The notes beneath the pieces are model-generated. The model searched no databases. It was given only the letters and a program-made list of their open reading frames with translations, and was not told the DNA's origin. Shown piece after piece: positions 18,761-28,454 of a stretch of DNA of 64,000 nucleotides; position 1 is the stretch's first letter, and every line of letters starts with the position of its first letter. Both the position numbers and the translations under genes were made by a program. Source of the DNA: Alphaproteobacteria bacterium. GTDB lineage: Bacteria; Pseudomonadota; Alphaproteobacteria; Sphingomonadales; Emcibacteraceae. Location of the stretch: positions 1 through 64,000 of the forward strand of contig JAGREE010000009.1 in assembly GCA_020446675.1 (NCBI GenBank). The letters run 5' to 3'.

Positions 18761-21535
18761 TTAAATTATTGTGCCGCCGGTGATGGCCAACACGCGTTGA
18801 AGGCCATCCTGATAACGGGCCAGTCTATCCTGAAGGAAGGCGGGGGCCGGTCCAAAATTGTTTTTTGCAGCTTCAAGAACCTGAGCTTTAATCGGGTCAT
18901 ATGTAAGAGACCGATGGGCGCTTTGGATCACTTTAATCGCATTATCCAACTGATTAAAAATATACTCGGCCTCTTTTCTGGTGCTGAATGAAAAGGCTTT
19001 GTTAAGGCCTAGTGCAAAAATACCGCCAAGATTATCCGGACCATATTCTTCATTATCCAGATTAAATAAAACTTCCGATGAAATGATACTGCGTTCTTCA
19101 AGACCAAGTTTTGAAAGCGCATCACGGCCATCAGCCTCGGAGATAAAATCTATGGTCGCGCCGTTTCTCGCTTCAAGTTTAAGGGCGGGACCATTTTCAC
19201 CATATGTTATGCTTGCTTTCAGATTTCTTGTCGAAAGTGCGTTTATTCTAGTGACAAGCCTGTCAAAGGTATCCCCTTCGCGAATATCAACTTTTATCTT
19301 CCTGCCGCCATTAACGGTGAAATAAAAATTATCCCCAGCCCTTAACGATGTTTGTGTCGCAAGATCCCTGGTTTGCGTATGATCAATTGTCCCGCTGGGC
19401 AGCCCAAGCTTATCAAGAACGGATGTTCCGCTTTGTACAACAGCTATGCCTGTTACCTGGTTATATCCGGTTGTTCCCGCCAGTTGTTGTTGCCAGTCAA
19501 CGGCACCTGTTGATGCGTTTAATTTAACGGCAAAACCATCGGTGAGTCCTGACCGTGTCCCACCCGCTAAAGTCCCACCTGTTGTTCCGGCAACATAAAC
19601 AGCCCCATTATAAACATCAATTCCGGCCAGTTCATCGGATGACCCAGTTCCCAGATAAGATGTCCAGTCAGCAGAAAGTGATGCACCATTATCGGTCAGC
19701 TTGGTTACAAATCCGTCTTTTCCGCCGTTATATGCACTTGTCACGGTTCCGCCGTTAAGGCCGCCGCTTAATGTGGAGCCGGAGATATAAATTTCAGAAC
19801 CAACCACCGAAATTCCTGTGACTTTTCCGCCCGATAGATTGCCAACGTCATAGCTGGCCAGCGTACTATCCAGATTATTTTTATCCAGTTTTCGGATAAC
19901 GGCATTTCCATTTTCTTCAGAAAGAACAAGCAGATTTCCGTCTTCTGCAATGGCAATTTTCCTGCCATAATCGTTTGCCGAAGTCCCGAACTGCGTGGTT
20001 TCAAGTACAATACCGCTGGCTCCACCTAGTTTGACAAGAACAGCATCACTACCGCCCTGATTGGTAGTTGTGGTATCAAATCGCCCATTGACCTGACCTG
20101 TGAAATAAATGTCGCCATTGGCGTCGGTAATCAGGCTATTGGCCTGATCTGTTGAGATCGTGTCCAGTTGCCGCGTCCAGAGTTCCTCACCCTTACCCGA
20201 ATATTTGGTAATAAAGCTGTCAGTACCGCTAAAGACATCGGACGTGATCAGCTCTTCATTGGTTTTTCCAGCGATAATAACATTATCATCACTGTCAATG
20301 GCCAGATCGAAACCTTCGGCTTCATCACTTGCGCCAAGCAGTCGCGACCAGAGCAGGTTGCCGACGGAATCAAATTTTGATAGAAACACGTCGCTTGTCT
20401 GCGCGCCATTAATCTGGCCTCCAAAATCACCCTGTGTCGTCCCGACCACATAGCTGTTACCCTGGCTGTCAACTTTTACGGCCGTTGGTGTGGTTTCATA
20501 TTTTACTGTTGTTGATTTTGTAGCCTCTGAATTTTTTTCACTGAGGTCGGCCGGAATTACAAAACCGTTTTCATCAATCCCGGCAATTTCATGACTGTAG
20601 GATTTTGTCAGTCCCGAGCCGTCAAGATTTGAATATTCCGTAAGTGTTCCCGTTTTTACAGCCCCATAATCACTGGACACATTGCTAGACGTGATAATAA
20701 GTGACGGCGAAGACGAAGCGGCATTCAGGGAAATTTTTTCAATACCATCAACATTAAATTTAAAGCCATATTTCCCGTCACCTATTTCCTCAATCGCAAT
20801 GCGGCTTTTATATTTGCTAACTGTTTCGCCGTTGCCGTTTAGTTCGGTTAGGGACAGAATTTTACTGTTAATAAGATCCTTAATACTGGACAGTGTTATA
20901 TCACCGTTAATTTCAGCAAGATTAATTTCAAGGTTATCCGCAACACCAAATCCGTCTGAAAGACTTAACGTGAATGTTTCATCGCCGTTAAGTCCGCTGA
21001 GGGCCGATGTATTACTTATCGAAATTGCCTGCCCTGTAATATTACGGTTATCCCTGCCCAATGCAGCAGTAGACGTAACATAAGATTTTTTCTCCCCGGC
21101 AAGAAGAACCAGCTTATCAAGTTGGGCGCTACGGATATACTGATCAACCTGCGACAGGCCATTTTGAAACTGGATACTTAACCCGGCGATCAGTGAGGAT
21201 GATGTTTTATTATCCTTGGCATATTCCGCAATGGTCTTCAAATCGTTTAAGGCCGCATAAAGGGTGAATAGGGCTTTGTCATCCTTATCAAAGCCCGCTT
21301 CCTTAACCGCCGAGGTGTTTTCATTAATGAAAGAGGATTTATTTCTGATTTTGTTATATCGACTGACCAGAGATGTATCATCGGTTTCGGCCCACGGCGT
21401 TACCACTGCCGGTCCGCGGCTGGAGGTCGCCAAAGCTGACGATGTGTTATATATGCTCGTCCCGATGCCATTTTTGGCATTAAATTGGGTGCCAAGAATA
21501 GACACATCAAAACTGATAAGGTTAAATTCTACCAC
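18761..21535 (-). CDS. Flagellin/hook-like protein with an internal SBBP beta-propeller (possibly FlaEY-related)
   Basis: A 924-residue protein without a classical signal peptide. Residues 1-290 form a flagellin-like segment (DVSILGTQFNAKNG, helical 60-150, then a beta-rich part). Residues about 345-705 hold six or seven SBBP-type blades: repeated units such as DSxGNSYVVGTT, SDVFLSKFDSxGNLLWSRLLGA and DGFVTKL. Residues about 727-810 look like a flagellin-hook IN module (GDNFYFTVNGGRKIKVDI, INALSTRNLKASI, GPALKLEARNG). The C terminus is helical. The start is GTG at 21535. I recall Caulobacter FlaEY, a flagellin-expression regulator, as having a similar length, but cannot confirm homology. No other flagellar genes are nearby except the FliL-like partner. 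Confidence 0.6.
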   Translation of the reverse strand: MVEFNLISFDVSILGTQFNAKNGIGTSIYNTSSALATSSRGPAVVTPWAETDDTSLVSRYNKIRNKSSFINENTSAVKEAGFDKDDKALFTLYAALNDLKTIAEYAKDNKTSSSLIAGLSIQFQNGLSQVDQYIRSAQLDKLVLLAGEKKSYVTSTAALGRDNRNITGQAISISNTSALSGLNGDETFTLSLSDGFGVADNLEINLAEINGDITLSSIKDLINSKILSLTELNGNGETVSKYKSRIAIEEIGDGKYGFKFNVDGIEKISLNAASSSPSLIITSSNVSSDYGAVKTGTLTEYSNLDGSGLTKSYSHEIAGIDENGFVIPADLSEKNSEATKSTTVKYETTPTAVKVDSQGNSYVVGTTQGDFGGQINGAQTSDVFLSKFDSVGNLLWSRLLGASDEAEGFDLAIDSDDNVIIAGKTNEELITSDVFSGTDSFITKYSGKGEELWTRQLDTISTDQANSLITDANGDIYFTGQVNGRFDTTTTNQGGSDAVLVKLGGASGIVLETTQFGTSANDYGRKIAIAEDGNLLVLSEENGNAVIRKLDKNNLDSTLASYDVGNLSGGKVTGISVVGSEIYISGSTLSGGLNGGTVTSAYNGGKDGFVTKLTDNGASLSADWTSYLGTGSSDELAGIDVYNGAVYVAGTTGGTLAGGTRSGLTDGFAVKLNASTGAVDWQQQLAGTTGYNQVTGIAVVQSGTSVLDKLGLPSGTIDHTQTRDLATQTSLRAGDNFYFTVNGGRKIKVDIREGDTFDRLVTRINALSTRNLKASITYGENGPALKLEARNGATIDFISEADGRDALSKLGLEERSIISSEVLFNLDNEEYGPDNLGGIFALGLNKAFSFSTRKEAEYIFNQLDNAIKVIQSAHRSLTYDPIKAQVLEAAKNNFGPAPAFLQDRLARYQDGLQRVLAITGGTII

Positions 21536-21732
21536 TCTTTTCTTTCTGATTTCTTCAGATACGATTATTCATATACTAGATTAAAGACAATAAGTTAACA
21601 AAAACTATATTTTTTAGTTCAATTTGAGCTAATTCAGACAGTTTTTACCAAGTAACTATTGAAAGATTTTCAAGAGCCAACTACATCTATCAAAGGAATT
21701 TTTTTTAAACGATTTAAAAACGGGCACTAAAA

Positions 21733-22032
21733 ATGGGTGATTACGCATATTTACTGGCAAACATGGTAGCAGGCTTAGCCAATCTGATTTCATTTTTACT
21801 ATTTATTTATATTATTTTCAGCTTGCTGATTTCTTTTAATGTTATCAATACTTACAATCAGTTTGTATCAATCATTTATGGTTCCCTATACAAACTGTTT
21901 GAGCCAATGCTTAGACCTATTAGAAATATAATGCCAGATCTTGGCGGTCTTGATCTTTCACCTATTGTGATCTGGTTTCTACTTCAGTATGGTACACCGT
22001 TTATTACCACCGCCATAAGAGGGCTGGCATAA
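21733..22032 (+). CDS. YggT family membrane protein
   Basis: A 99-residue inner-membrane protein with two hydrophobic regions (about 12-36 and 75-95) and the YggT hallmark LYKLFEPMLRPIRNIMPDLGGLDLSPIVIWFLL. Members of the family are linked to cell division, osmotic tolerance or membrane-protein assembly in various bacteria. Here the exact job is unknown. It precedes folD by 24 bases and is likely in the same transcript. Confidence 0.88.
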   Translation: MGDYAYLLANMVAGLANLISFLLFIYIIFSLLISFNVINTYNQFVSIIYGSLYKLFEPMLRPIRNIMPDLGGLDLSPIVIWFLLQYGTPFITTAIRGLA

Positions 22033-22056
22033 ACCCATCTAAAAACAGGAAATGCT

Positions 22057-22938
22057 ATGACTGCAACAATCATTGATGGTAAGGCTTTTGCCGCCCACCT
22101 TAAAGAAGACGTCGCAAGAAAAGTTGCAATATTAAAAAAGGATCATAACCTTACCCCCGGCCTTGCCGTGGTGCTGGTGGGGGAGGATCCGGCAAGTCAG
22201 GTTTATGTAAGAAACAAAAATAAATCAACTGTTGCAGCGGGAATGAAAAGCTTCGAATTCCTGATGGAAGATACCGTCAGTGAAGCAGAGCTGATCGAGA
22301 AGGTCAAGGAACTTAACAATGACCCGTCCGTCCATGGAATTCTGGTCCAACTTCCGCTTCCAAAGCATATTAACGAAGCGGCCGTCATTGAAACCATTTC
22401 TCCGGAAAAAGATGTTGATGGTTTTCATGTGATAAATTCAGGTCTTCTGGCAACCGGGGGAAAAGGCATGGTTCCCTGTACCCCGCTTGGTTGTCTGATG
22501 ATGCTCAAAGACGTTCTTGGAAATTTAAGCGGGCTTGATGCTGTTGTTGTTGGCAGGTCTAATATTGTGGGTAAACCAATGGCGCAGCTTTTGCTGAATG
22601 AAAGTTGCACTGTGACGATTGCCCACAGCCGGACGAAAAATTTACCCGAGGTGGTTGGCCGTGCCGATATTGTCGTCGCTGCCGTCGGTGTTCCAGAGCT
22701 TGTCAAAGGAGACTGGATTAAAAAAGGCGCAACCGTCATTGATGTTGGTATAAACCGAATTGAAAAAGATGACGGTAAAACAAAGCTGGTCGGTGATGTT
22801 GAATTTGCATCTGCCGTCAATCGTGCCGGGGCCATTACCCCGGTTCCAGGAGGGGTTGGCCCGATGACCATTGCCGTTTTGCTTCAAAATACGGTAACCG
22901 CCGCATGTCGCCAAAATGGTATAGACGAACCAGCGTAA
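22057..22938 (+). CDS. folD: FolD, methylene-tetrahydrofolate dehydrogenase / cyclohydrolase
   Basis: Bifunctional cytosolic enzyme of one-carbon metabolism that interconverts 5,10-methylene-, methenyl- and 10-formyl-tetrahydrofolate with NADP. It is 293 residues. Substrate-site motifs include [14 protein letters not shown] (the catalytic Lys lies in this segment), VQLPLPKH and PEKDVDGFH. The NADP site is [17 protein letters not shown], and the C-terminal signature [18 protein letters not shown] is intact. It follows yggT closely. Confidence 0.97.
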   Translation: MTATIIDGKAFAAHLKEDVARKVAILKKDHNLTPGLAVVLVGEDPASQVYVRNKNKSTVAAGMKSFEFLMEDTVSEAELIEKVKELNNDPSVHGILVQLPLPKHINEAAVIETISPEKDVDGFHVINSGLLATGGKGMVPCTPLGCLMMLKDVLGNLSGLDAVVVGRSNIVGKPMAQLLLNESCTVTIAHSRTKNLPEVVGRADIVVAAVGVPELVKGDWIKKGATVIDVGINRIEKDDGKTKLVGDVEFASAVNRAGAITPVPGGVGPMTIAVLLQNTVTAACRQNGIDEPA

Positions 22939-23015
22939 TATTATCACAACAAAATAATCATTGCCAAAATTTTAATTTTATGTACCTCTCTTGAATAAAA
23001 TTTGATGGGGATGCC

Positions 23016-24410
23016 ATGAGCATACTTGATACACATTATGACAAATGGAGCTGGGATCGGGTAAAACGCCAGTTTTCTCAACTTGTTACCCTGTCAATTC
23101 CTATCATTCTACAGCGTCTTGGTATCATGACCCTTGGTATTGTTGATACGGCGATGGTCGGTCATTACTCAACCGTGGAGGTAGGGTATCAGGGAATTGC
23201 AAACAGTGCTCTTGCCTCAACTTTAATAATTGCTTTTATTGGTCTTTTAATGGGAACAATGGTTCTTACCTCCAATGCCTACGGAGCAAAAGACTATAAA
23301 AAATGCGGTCAGATCTGGCGTCGTTCCATACCCTATAGTCTAGTATTCGGATTTTTAGGATTTGGTATATGCTTTTTCGGCGAGCCTATCCTGCTTTTTC
23401 TGGGCCAAACAGAAGATATTGCCCGCGGTGGTGGCGAAGTGATTCGAGTGCTTTCCATTGGTATCCCGATGACAGCCCTTATGCTCTGTTCTCAGTTTTT
23501 CCTGGAAGGAATAAACCGTCCCCTTCCCGGGATGATCTTTATGTTCATCGCCAATCTTCTTAACATTTTTTTAAACTGGATTTTGGTATATGGACATTTC
23601 GGGTTTGAACCCATGGGGGTTATTGGTTCTGCGTGGTCGACGAATATTGTCAGAATTTTTCTGGCCGGTTCACTGCTTTTTTATATTGTTTTTTTCGTTG
23701 ACCGTGAAAAATACGGCCTTTTTGATAAAGTGGACATGTCCTGGAATATATGGCGTAAACAGCGCCATATCGGCTATGCGGCCGGCTTTACCAATATAGT
23801 TGAACATCTCGGCTTTGCAGCACTTTATGTCTTCGCCGGGCTATTGGGGGTAATAAGTCTGGGTGCAGCCACTATCGCATTTACCGTATTTGGGGTCCCT
23901 TTTATGATCTGCTATGGTGTTGCAGGGGCAACCTCGGTCCGGGTCGGCATTGCGCTGGGTCGCGGGGATCGACATGATATGGCTCTTGCCGGCCTCTGTG
24001 GTCTTGCCTTTAACGGGATGATATGCCTGCCGCTTATGTCAATTCTCCATTTCGCTCCTGATACAATTGCCGGTATTTTTAGTGAAGATACCGCACTTGT
24101 CGCTGCGACAATTCCACTTATTGCGCTTTCTGCCTGGATGCTGTTCCTTGATACCGCACAAACGGTGATGGGAAATGCGCTCCGTGGATTACAGGATATA
24201 TGGGTACCTGCTATTTTTTATGTTTTCTGTTATAGTCTCATCATGATACCGCTGGCCTATTTTCTGACTTTTACACTGGAACATGGTGCCATTGGTCTTA
24301 TAGAATGTATAATCGTTGCGAGCTTTTTATCTCTGACGTTATTAAGTTCGCGTTTCTTTTATTTAACGTTGATAAAAAAACAACCTGAAGATGACAGAAG
24401 ATACGCCTAA
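23016..24410 (+). CDS. MATE family efflux transporter
   Basis: A 464-residue exporter with about twelve membrane helices in two homologous bundles. The opening segment LVTLSIPIILQRLGIMTLGIVDTAMVGHYS is the family's typical first-helix pattern. Two-fold features such as FMFIANLLNIFLNWILVYG and later GNALRGLQDIWVPAIFY are present. It would export cationic drugs or metabolites in exchange for Na+ or H+. Substrate unknown. The last 20 bases overlap the acyltransferase gene, suggesting coupled translation. Confidence 0.9.
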   Translation: MSILDTHYDKWSWDRVKRQFSQLVTLSIPIILQRLGIMTLGIVDTAMVGHYSTVEVGYQGIANSALASTLIIAFIGLLMGTMVLTSNAYGAKDYKKCGQIWRRSIPYSLVFGFLGFGICFFGEPILLFLGQTEDIARGGGEVIRVLSIGIPMTALMLCSQFFLEGINRPLPGMIFMFIANLLNIFLNWILVYGHFGFEPMGVIGSAWSTNIVRIFLAGSLLFYIVFFVDREKYGLFDKVDMSWNIWRKQRHIGYAAGFTNIVEHLGFAALYVFAGLLGVISLGAATIAFTVFGVPFMICYGVAGATSVRVGIALGRGDRHDMALAGLCGLAFNGMICLPLMSILHFAPDTIAGIFSEDTALVAATIPLIALSAWMLFLDTAQTVMGNALRGLQDIWVPAIFYVFCYSLIMIPLAYFLTFTLEHGAIGLIECIIVASFLSLTLLSSRFFYLTLIKKQPEDDRRYA

Positions 24411-25146
24411 AAAACTGACCCTTTCCATCGCGCTGCGTTCAATTCTGTTTAATTGTTATTTTTATTTAGCTGTCACATTTGCCATTATATTTTTATTGGC
24501 GCCCCTTTCATTTTTAAAATCCGCAAGGCCCATGCGGCGCGCTATTTTAATGGTGATCAATTCTATTATTTATATGTTTGAAAAAATAGCGGGTGTTAAA
24601 ATTATCGAGGTCGGCACTGAATATATTCCTAAAAGTAAAGGCTTTATCTATTGCAGCAAACATATGAGTAATATGGATGCCCTGATCCTTTACAGACGAT
24701 CGCCGAATTTAACCGCCCTTGCCAAAAAAGAGCTTTTTAGAGTTCCGCTTCTCAGTCTTGTGTTTCATAAAATGGGCGTGATGGCCATTAATCGCGGCGC
24801 CGGACAGGCACAGAAACAAACCCCGATGATTGCTAAGGAGCTGATTAAAAGAAAAATTCCCATGATTATTTTTGCGGAAGGCACCCGTGCGGTTGTTGGA
24901 GAAAGACGGTCCTTAAAATCCGGAGTCTATTACTATCAGAAACAAAATCCTGAGTTGGATGTCATTGTTGTTTCCCATAATTCAGGCGTTTCCTGGCCAA
25001 AAAAATCCTGGATTAAGTGGCCCGGAATTTTGACTATTGAATATCACCCGCCTATGCCTAAAAACCTTGAAAAAGAAGAGTTTATGAATGAAATATCAAA
25101 ACGGCTACTGGACAGAAGCGAAGAATTAATGTTGTTAAAATTTTGA
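24391..25146 (+). CDS. 1-acyl-sn-glycerol-3-phosphate acyltransferase (PlsC-like)
   Basis: A 251-residue membrane-associated acyltransferase. One N-terminal membrane segment (about 20-42) precedes the catalytic motif HMSNMD (His91-Asp96, the Hx4D signature). Further motifs are GVMAINRG (block II) and FAEGTRA (block III), then VSHNSGVSW. It most likely adds the second acyl chain to lysophosphatidic acid. It overlaps the MATE gene by 20 bases, so it may be a secondary paralogue serving a specific lipid. Confidence 0.88.
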   Translation: MTEDTPKKLTLSIALRSILFNCYFYLAVTFAIIFLLAPLSFLKSARPMRRAILMVINSIIYMFEKIAGVKIIEVGTEYIPKSKGFIYCSKHMSNMDALILYRRSPNLTALAKKELFRVPLLSLVFHKMGVMAINRGAGQAQKQTPMIAKELIKRKIPMIIFAEGTRAVVGERRSLKSGVYYYQKQNPELDVIVVSHNSGVSWPKKSWIKWPGILTIEYHPPMPKNLEKEEFMNEISKRLLDRSEELMLLKF

Positions 25147-25184
25147 AATTCCATTATATTGAACAAAAAGACAGGAATTCACAG

Positions 25185-25760
25185 ATGTCTCAATCCTCGC
25201 CACCAGACATTGGCCTAAAAATCAAGCAGCTTCGATCTGCAAGAAATCTTACGCTTGATCAATTGGCAAACCAGAGCGGGGTTTCAAAGTCAATGCTTTC
25301 TCAAATTGAACGTAATAAAACAAATCCAACAGTTGCCACACTCTGGAGCATGACCCAGGCACTAGGCGTTGATATAAGTGAACTTCTGGGCAGTAAACCG
25401 TCATCTCAGGATAAAAAAAAGCACATATCTGTAACCAAGTCTCATCAAACCCCTGAAATTCAAAGTGCGGATGGCAAATGTACTCTGAAAATTCTGGGAC
25501 CATTGGATCTTGTCTCAAAGGTGGAGTGGTATGATGTTTTTATAGAACAGGGCGGTATTCTTGAATCCGACCCCCATGTTAAGGGTACAAAAGAACACCT
25601 TACAGTTCTTGACGGTGATATTTCCGTAACCTCAGATGAACAAGAAATGATACTATCCACAGGGGATACAGCGCGTTATGATGCTGACGTTGATCATTCC
25701 ATCAGAAATATCAGTAAAAAAACGGCTCACGTCATACTGCTGGTTCATAGCCCAAAATAA
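25185..25760 (+). CDS. XRE-family regulator with C-terminal cupin domain
   Basis: A 191-residue DNA-binding regulator from the ATG at 25185, chosen because AGGA at 25173-25176 gives an 8-base spacing and family members begin near here. Residues about 9-64 form an XRE helix-turn-helix (LKIKQLRSARNLTLDQLANQSGVSKSMLSQIERNKTNPTVATLW). A linker follows, then a cupin fold (about 105-188) ending in the beta strands STGDTARYDADVDHSIRN. Such proteins usually bind a small ligand in the cupin barrel. It lies just upstream of kbl-tdh on the same strand, so control of threonine or glycine breakdown is a reasonable inference. Confidence 0.88.
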   Translation: MSQSSPPDIGLKIKQLRSARNLTLDQLANQSGVSKSMLSQIERNKTNPTVATLWSMTQALGVDISELLGSKPSSQDKKKHISVTKSHQTPEIQSADGKCTLKILGPLDLVSKVEWYDVFIEQGGILESDPHVKGTKEHLTVLDGDISVTSDEQEMILSTGDTARYDADVDHSIRNISKKTAHVILLVHSPK

Positions 25761-25868
25761 TTTCCTTTATATTGAATAATATTTGGGCTTGTCTGTTATA
25801 TTAAATATGCTATCCTATATATTGTACAAACGAGTCGAAATAAAGATTATTAAAATCCGGAGCCAATT

Positions 25869-27065
25869 ATGAGTAACCGTTATCAAGACTTTTTATCGGA
25901 AAAGCTGGACGAGCTAAAAGCAGAAGGTCTCTATAAATCAGAGCGGGTGATTACCACCCCACAAAGTGCTGCCGTTAAAGTAAAGGAGAGCGGGGATAAT
26001 GAGTTTATTAATTTCTGCGCCAATAATTATTTGGGATTGTCCAACGATCCGATTCTGGTGAGTACGGCTAAAGAGGCTCTCGATAAATATGGTTACGGCA
26101 TGTCGTCTGTCCGTTTTATTTGCGGAACCCAGGATATTCATAAAGAACTAGAAGCAAAATTGGCCAAATTCCTTAAAATGGAAGATGTCATTCTTTATCC
26201 GAGCTGCTTTGATGCCAATGCAGGATTGTTTGAAACTTTGCTCGATCAGGAAGATGCCATCATATCAGACGCATTAAACCATGCCAGCATTATAGACGGT
26301 GTCCGGTTGTGTAAAGCCAAACGCTACAGGTATGAGAATAATAATATGGCCGCGCTTGAAGACTGTCTTAAAGAATCACAATCATCCCGGTTCAGGCTCA
26401 TTGCGACTGATGGAGTATTTTCCATGGATGGCATTCTTGCCAATCTGCCTGCTATTTGTGATCTTGCAGAAAAATATGATGCTATGGTTATGGTTGATGA
26501 CAGTCATGCCGTTGGTTTTACAGGGAAAACGGGAGCGGGAACCCCTGAGTTTTTTGATGTCCAGGACCGCGTAGATATTATTACCGGAACATTGGGAAAA
26601 GCAATGGGCGGTGCTTCCGGAGGCTATACTGCTGCCTCAAAAGAGGTTGTTGACTGGCTAAGACAGCGGTCAAGACCTTATCTATTTTCCAATACTCTTG
26701 CGCCCGTCATTGCCGCAACTTCATGTAAAGTGATTGATTTAATATCTGAACGTCACGAGCTTCTCGAAAAGCTGAAAAGAAATAGTCAATATTTCAGGGA
26801 AAAAATGACCGCTCTCGGATTTACACTTGCCGGCGCCGATCATGCAATCATCCCGGTTATGCTAGGTGATGCCCGTGTGGCTGGCGAAATGGCAGACAGA
26901 TTATTGAAGCAGGGTATTTTTGTTATCGGTTTTTCTTTCCCTGTTGTGCCAAAGGGAGCAGCAAGGATCAGAACCCAGATGTCAGCCGCCCACAGCCAGG
27001 AACAGCTGGATAGAGCCATTGAAGCATTCGCAAAAATTGGCCGTGAACTTAATATAATTGAATAG
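25869..27065 (+). CDS. kbl: Glycine C-acetyltransferase (2-amino-3-ketobutyrate CoA ligase)
   Basis: PLP enzyme that cleaves 2-amino-3-ketobutyrate with CoA to glycine and acetyl-CoA, the second step of threonine breakdown by threonine dehydrogenase. It is 398 residues. The PLP lysine is Lys244 in [15 protein letters not shown], the same residue number as in the E. coli enzyme; [11 protein letters not shown]-type [12 protein letters not shown] and [15 protein letters not shown] are also present. A GGAG ribosome site precedes the ATG. tdh follows after 8 bases. Confidence 0.97.
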   Translation: MSNRYQDFLSEKLDELKAEGLYKSERVITTPQSAAVKVKESGDNEFINFCANNYLGLSNDPILVSTAKEALDKYGYGMSSVRFICGTQDIHKELEAKLAKFLKMEDVILYPSCFDANAGLFETLLDQEDAIISDALNHASIIDGVRLCKAKRYRYENNNMAALEDCLKESQSSRFRLIATDGVFSMDGILANLPAICDLAEKYDAMVMVDDSHAVGFTGKTGAGTPEFFDVQDRVDIITGTLGKAMGGASGGYTAASKEVVDWLRQRSRPYLFSNTLAPVIAATSCKVIDLISERHELLEKLKRNSQYFREKMTALGFTLAGADHAIIPVMLGDARVAGEMADRLLKQGIFVIGFSFPVVPKGAARIRTQMSAAHSQEQLDRAIEAFAKIGRELNIIE

Positions 27066-27073
27066 GTGTGATG

Positions 27074-28099
27074 ATGAAAAGCCTTGTAAAAGCAAAAGCA
27101 GAAATTGGGATTTGGCTTGAAGATGTCAAAAAACCAACCATTGGGCATAACGACGTCCTAGTCCAGGTCAATAAAACGGCTATTTGCGGTACCGATATTC
27201 ATATTTTCAACTGGGATGACTGGGCCCAAAATACAATACCGGTTCCAATGACTGTCGGACACGAATTTTCCGGCGTGATCGTTGAACTTGGATCAGAGGT
27301 AAATGGGCTTAAAATTGGTGACCGCGTTTCCGCTGAAGGGCATGTGACCTGTGGGCATTGCCGTAAATGCCGGGCGGGCGAACGTCACTTGTGCAGAAAC
27401 ACCGTAGGAATTGGTGTTAACCGACCAGGTGCTTTTGCCGAATTTATAAGTGTTCCGGCAACCAATATCTGCCCGCTTCCGAGAACTATAAATGATGATC
27501 TTGGCGCCATACTTGATCCGCTTGGCAATGCCGCCCATACGGCACTTGAATTTGACCTGGTGGGTGAAGATGTGCTGATCACGGGTGCCGGACCAATTGG
27601 TATAATGGCTGTTGCGATCGCAAAGCATGTCGGCGCACGCCACATTGTCATTACAGATATAAATGATTACCGCCTTGGTATAGCAAAACAAATGGGGGCG
27701 ACAAGAGCCGTCAATGTCAGCCGGAAATCCTTAAAAGACGTTATGGAAGACCTTAACATGACAGAAGGGTTTGATGTCGGGCTTGAAATGAGCGGTAATG
27801 CGCGGGCATTTTCAGATATGCTGGATGTTATGAATCATGGTGGCAAAATTGCGATGCTTGGTATTATGCCTGGCGATACAGCTATTAACTGGAACCATGT
27901 AATATTTAAAGGCCTCGAGATTAAAGGGATTTATGGCCGCAGAATGTTTGAAACCTGGTATAAAACGATAGCAATGCTGGAAAGTGGCCTTGATCTTAGC
28001 CCTGTTCTTACTCATCATTTTAAAATTGATGATTATGAAGAAGGTTTTGAGATTATGCGATCCGGCAATTCAGGGAAAGTAATACTGGACTGGCAATAG
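27074..28099 (+). CDS. tdh: L-threonine 3-dehydrogenase
   Basis: Zinc-dependent medium-chain dehydrogenase that oxidises threonine to 2-amino-3-ketobutyrate with NAD. The catalytic zinc motif is [10 protein letters not shown] with downstream GHEFSG; the structural zinc site is [15 protein letters not shown]. The NAD site is GAGPIGIMA, and [12 protein letters not shown] is typical of Tdh. In-frame GTG (27068) and ATG (27071) also exist; 27074 gives the best match to the usual N terminus. It forms an operon with kbl. Confidence 0.96.
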   Translation: MKSLVKAKAEIGIWLEDVKKPTIGHNDVLVQVNKTAICGTDIHIFNWDDWAQNTIPVPMTVGHEFSGVIVELGSEVNGLKIGDRVSAEGHVTCGHCRKCRAGERHLCRNTVGIGVNRPGAFAEFISVPATNICPLPRTINDDLGAILDPLGNAAHTALEFDLVGEDVLITGAGPIGIMAVAIAKHVGARHIVITDINDYRLGIAKQMGATRAVNVSRKSLKDVMEDLNMTEGFDVGLEMSGNARAFSDMLDVMNHGGKIAMLGIMPGDTAINWNHVIFKGLEIKGIYGRRMFETWYKTIAMLESGLDLSPVLTHHFKIDDYEEGFEIMRSGNSGKVILDWQ

Positions 28100-28133
28100 C
28101 GAATAACGATAAAGACTCAATTGAAAAAAACAC

Positions 28134-28262
28134 TTATTTGTTTTTTTCTTTGAACATTTGTCCCTGGTTTTTTTCTTTCCGTTCCTTGTCTTCTGCAAGA
28201 ACGGATTCATAAATCACATAAAAGACCAGTGTAATCATACCAAACATAAAGGCCGCAACCAT
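28134..28262 (-). CDS. 42-residue single-pass membrane protein
   Basis: A short frame read from the minus strand: ATG at 28262, TAA at 28136-28134. The peptide starts MVAAFMFGMITLVFYVIYES, a single hydrophobic helix, and ends in a very basic, charged tail rich in Lys and Glu. A strong GAGGAAAA ribosome site precedes the ATG with good spacing. The form is that of a small inner-membrane protein with a cytosolic tail. No family recognised. It is convergent with tdh and divergent from the O-glycosylation ligase. Confidence 0.6.
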   Translation of the reverse strand: MVAAFMFGMITLVFYVIYESVLAEDKERKEKNQGQMFKEKNK

Positions 28263-28454
28263 TATTTTTCCTCTTGTTAGTAATGGCGTTTAAGCCATCT
28301 CGCTACTTTATAATTGCCGAATTAAATCCATCAACAGTTTTTTAGTAATTTAACTATATAACTGATACCATAAAAATTAGTTAAAGTAGAATTCAATAAA
28401 TTACATCATGTTCAAAAGAATAAAATCCAGAATGTGATATAAGGATATATAATA

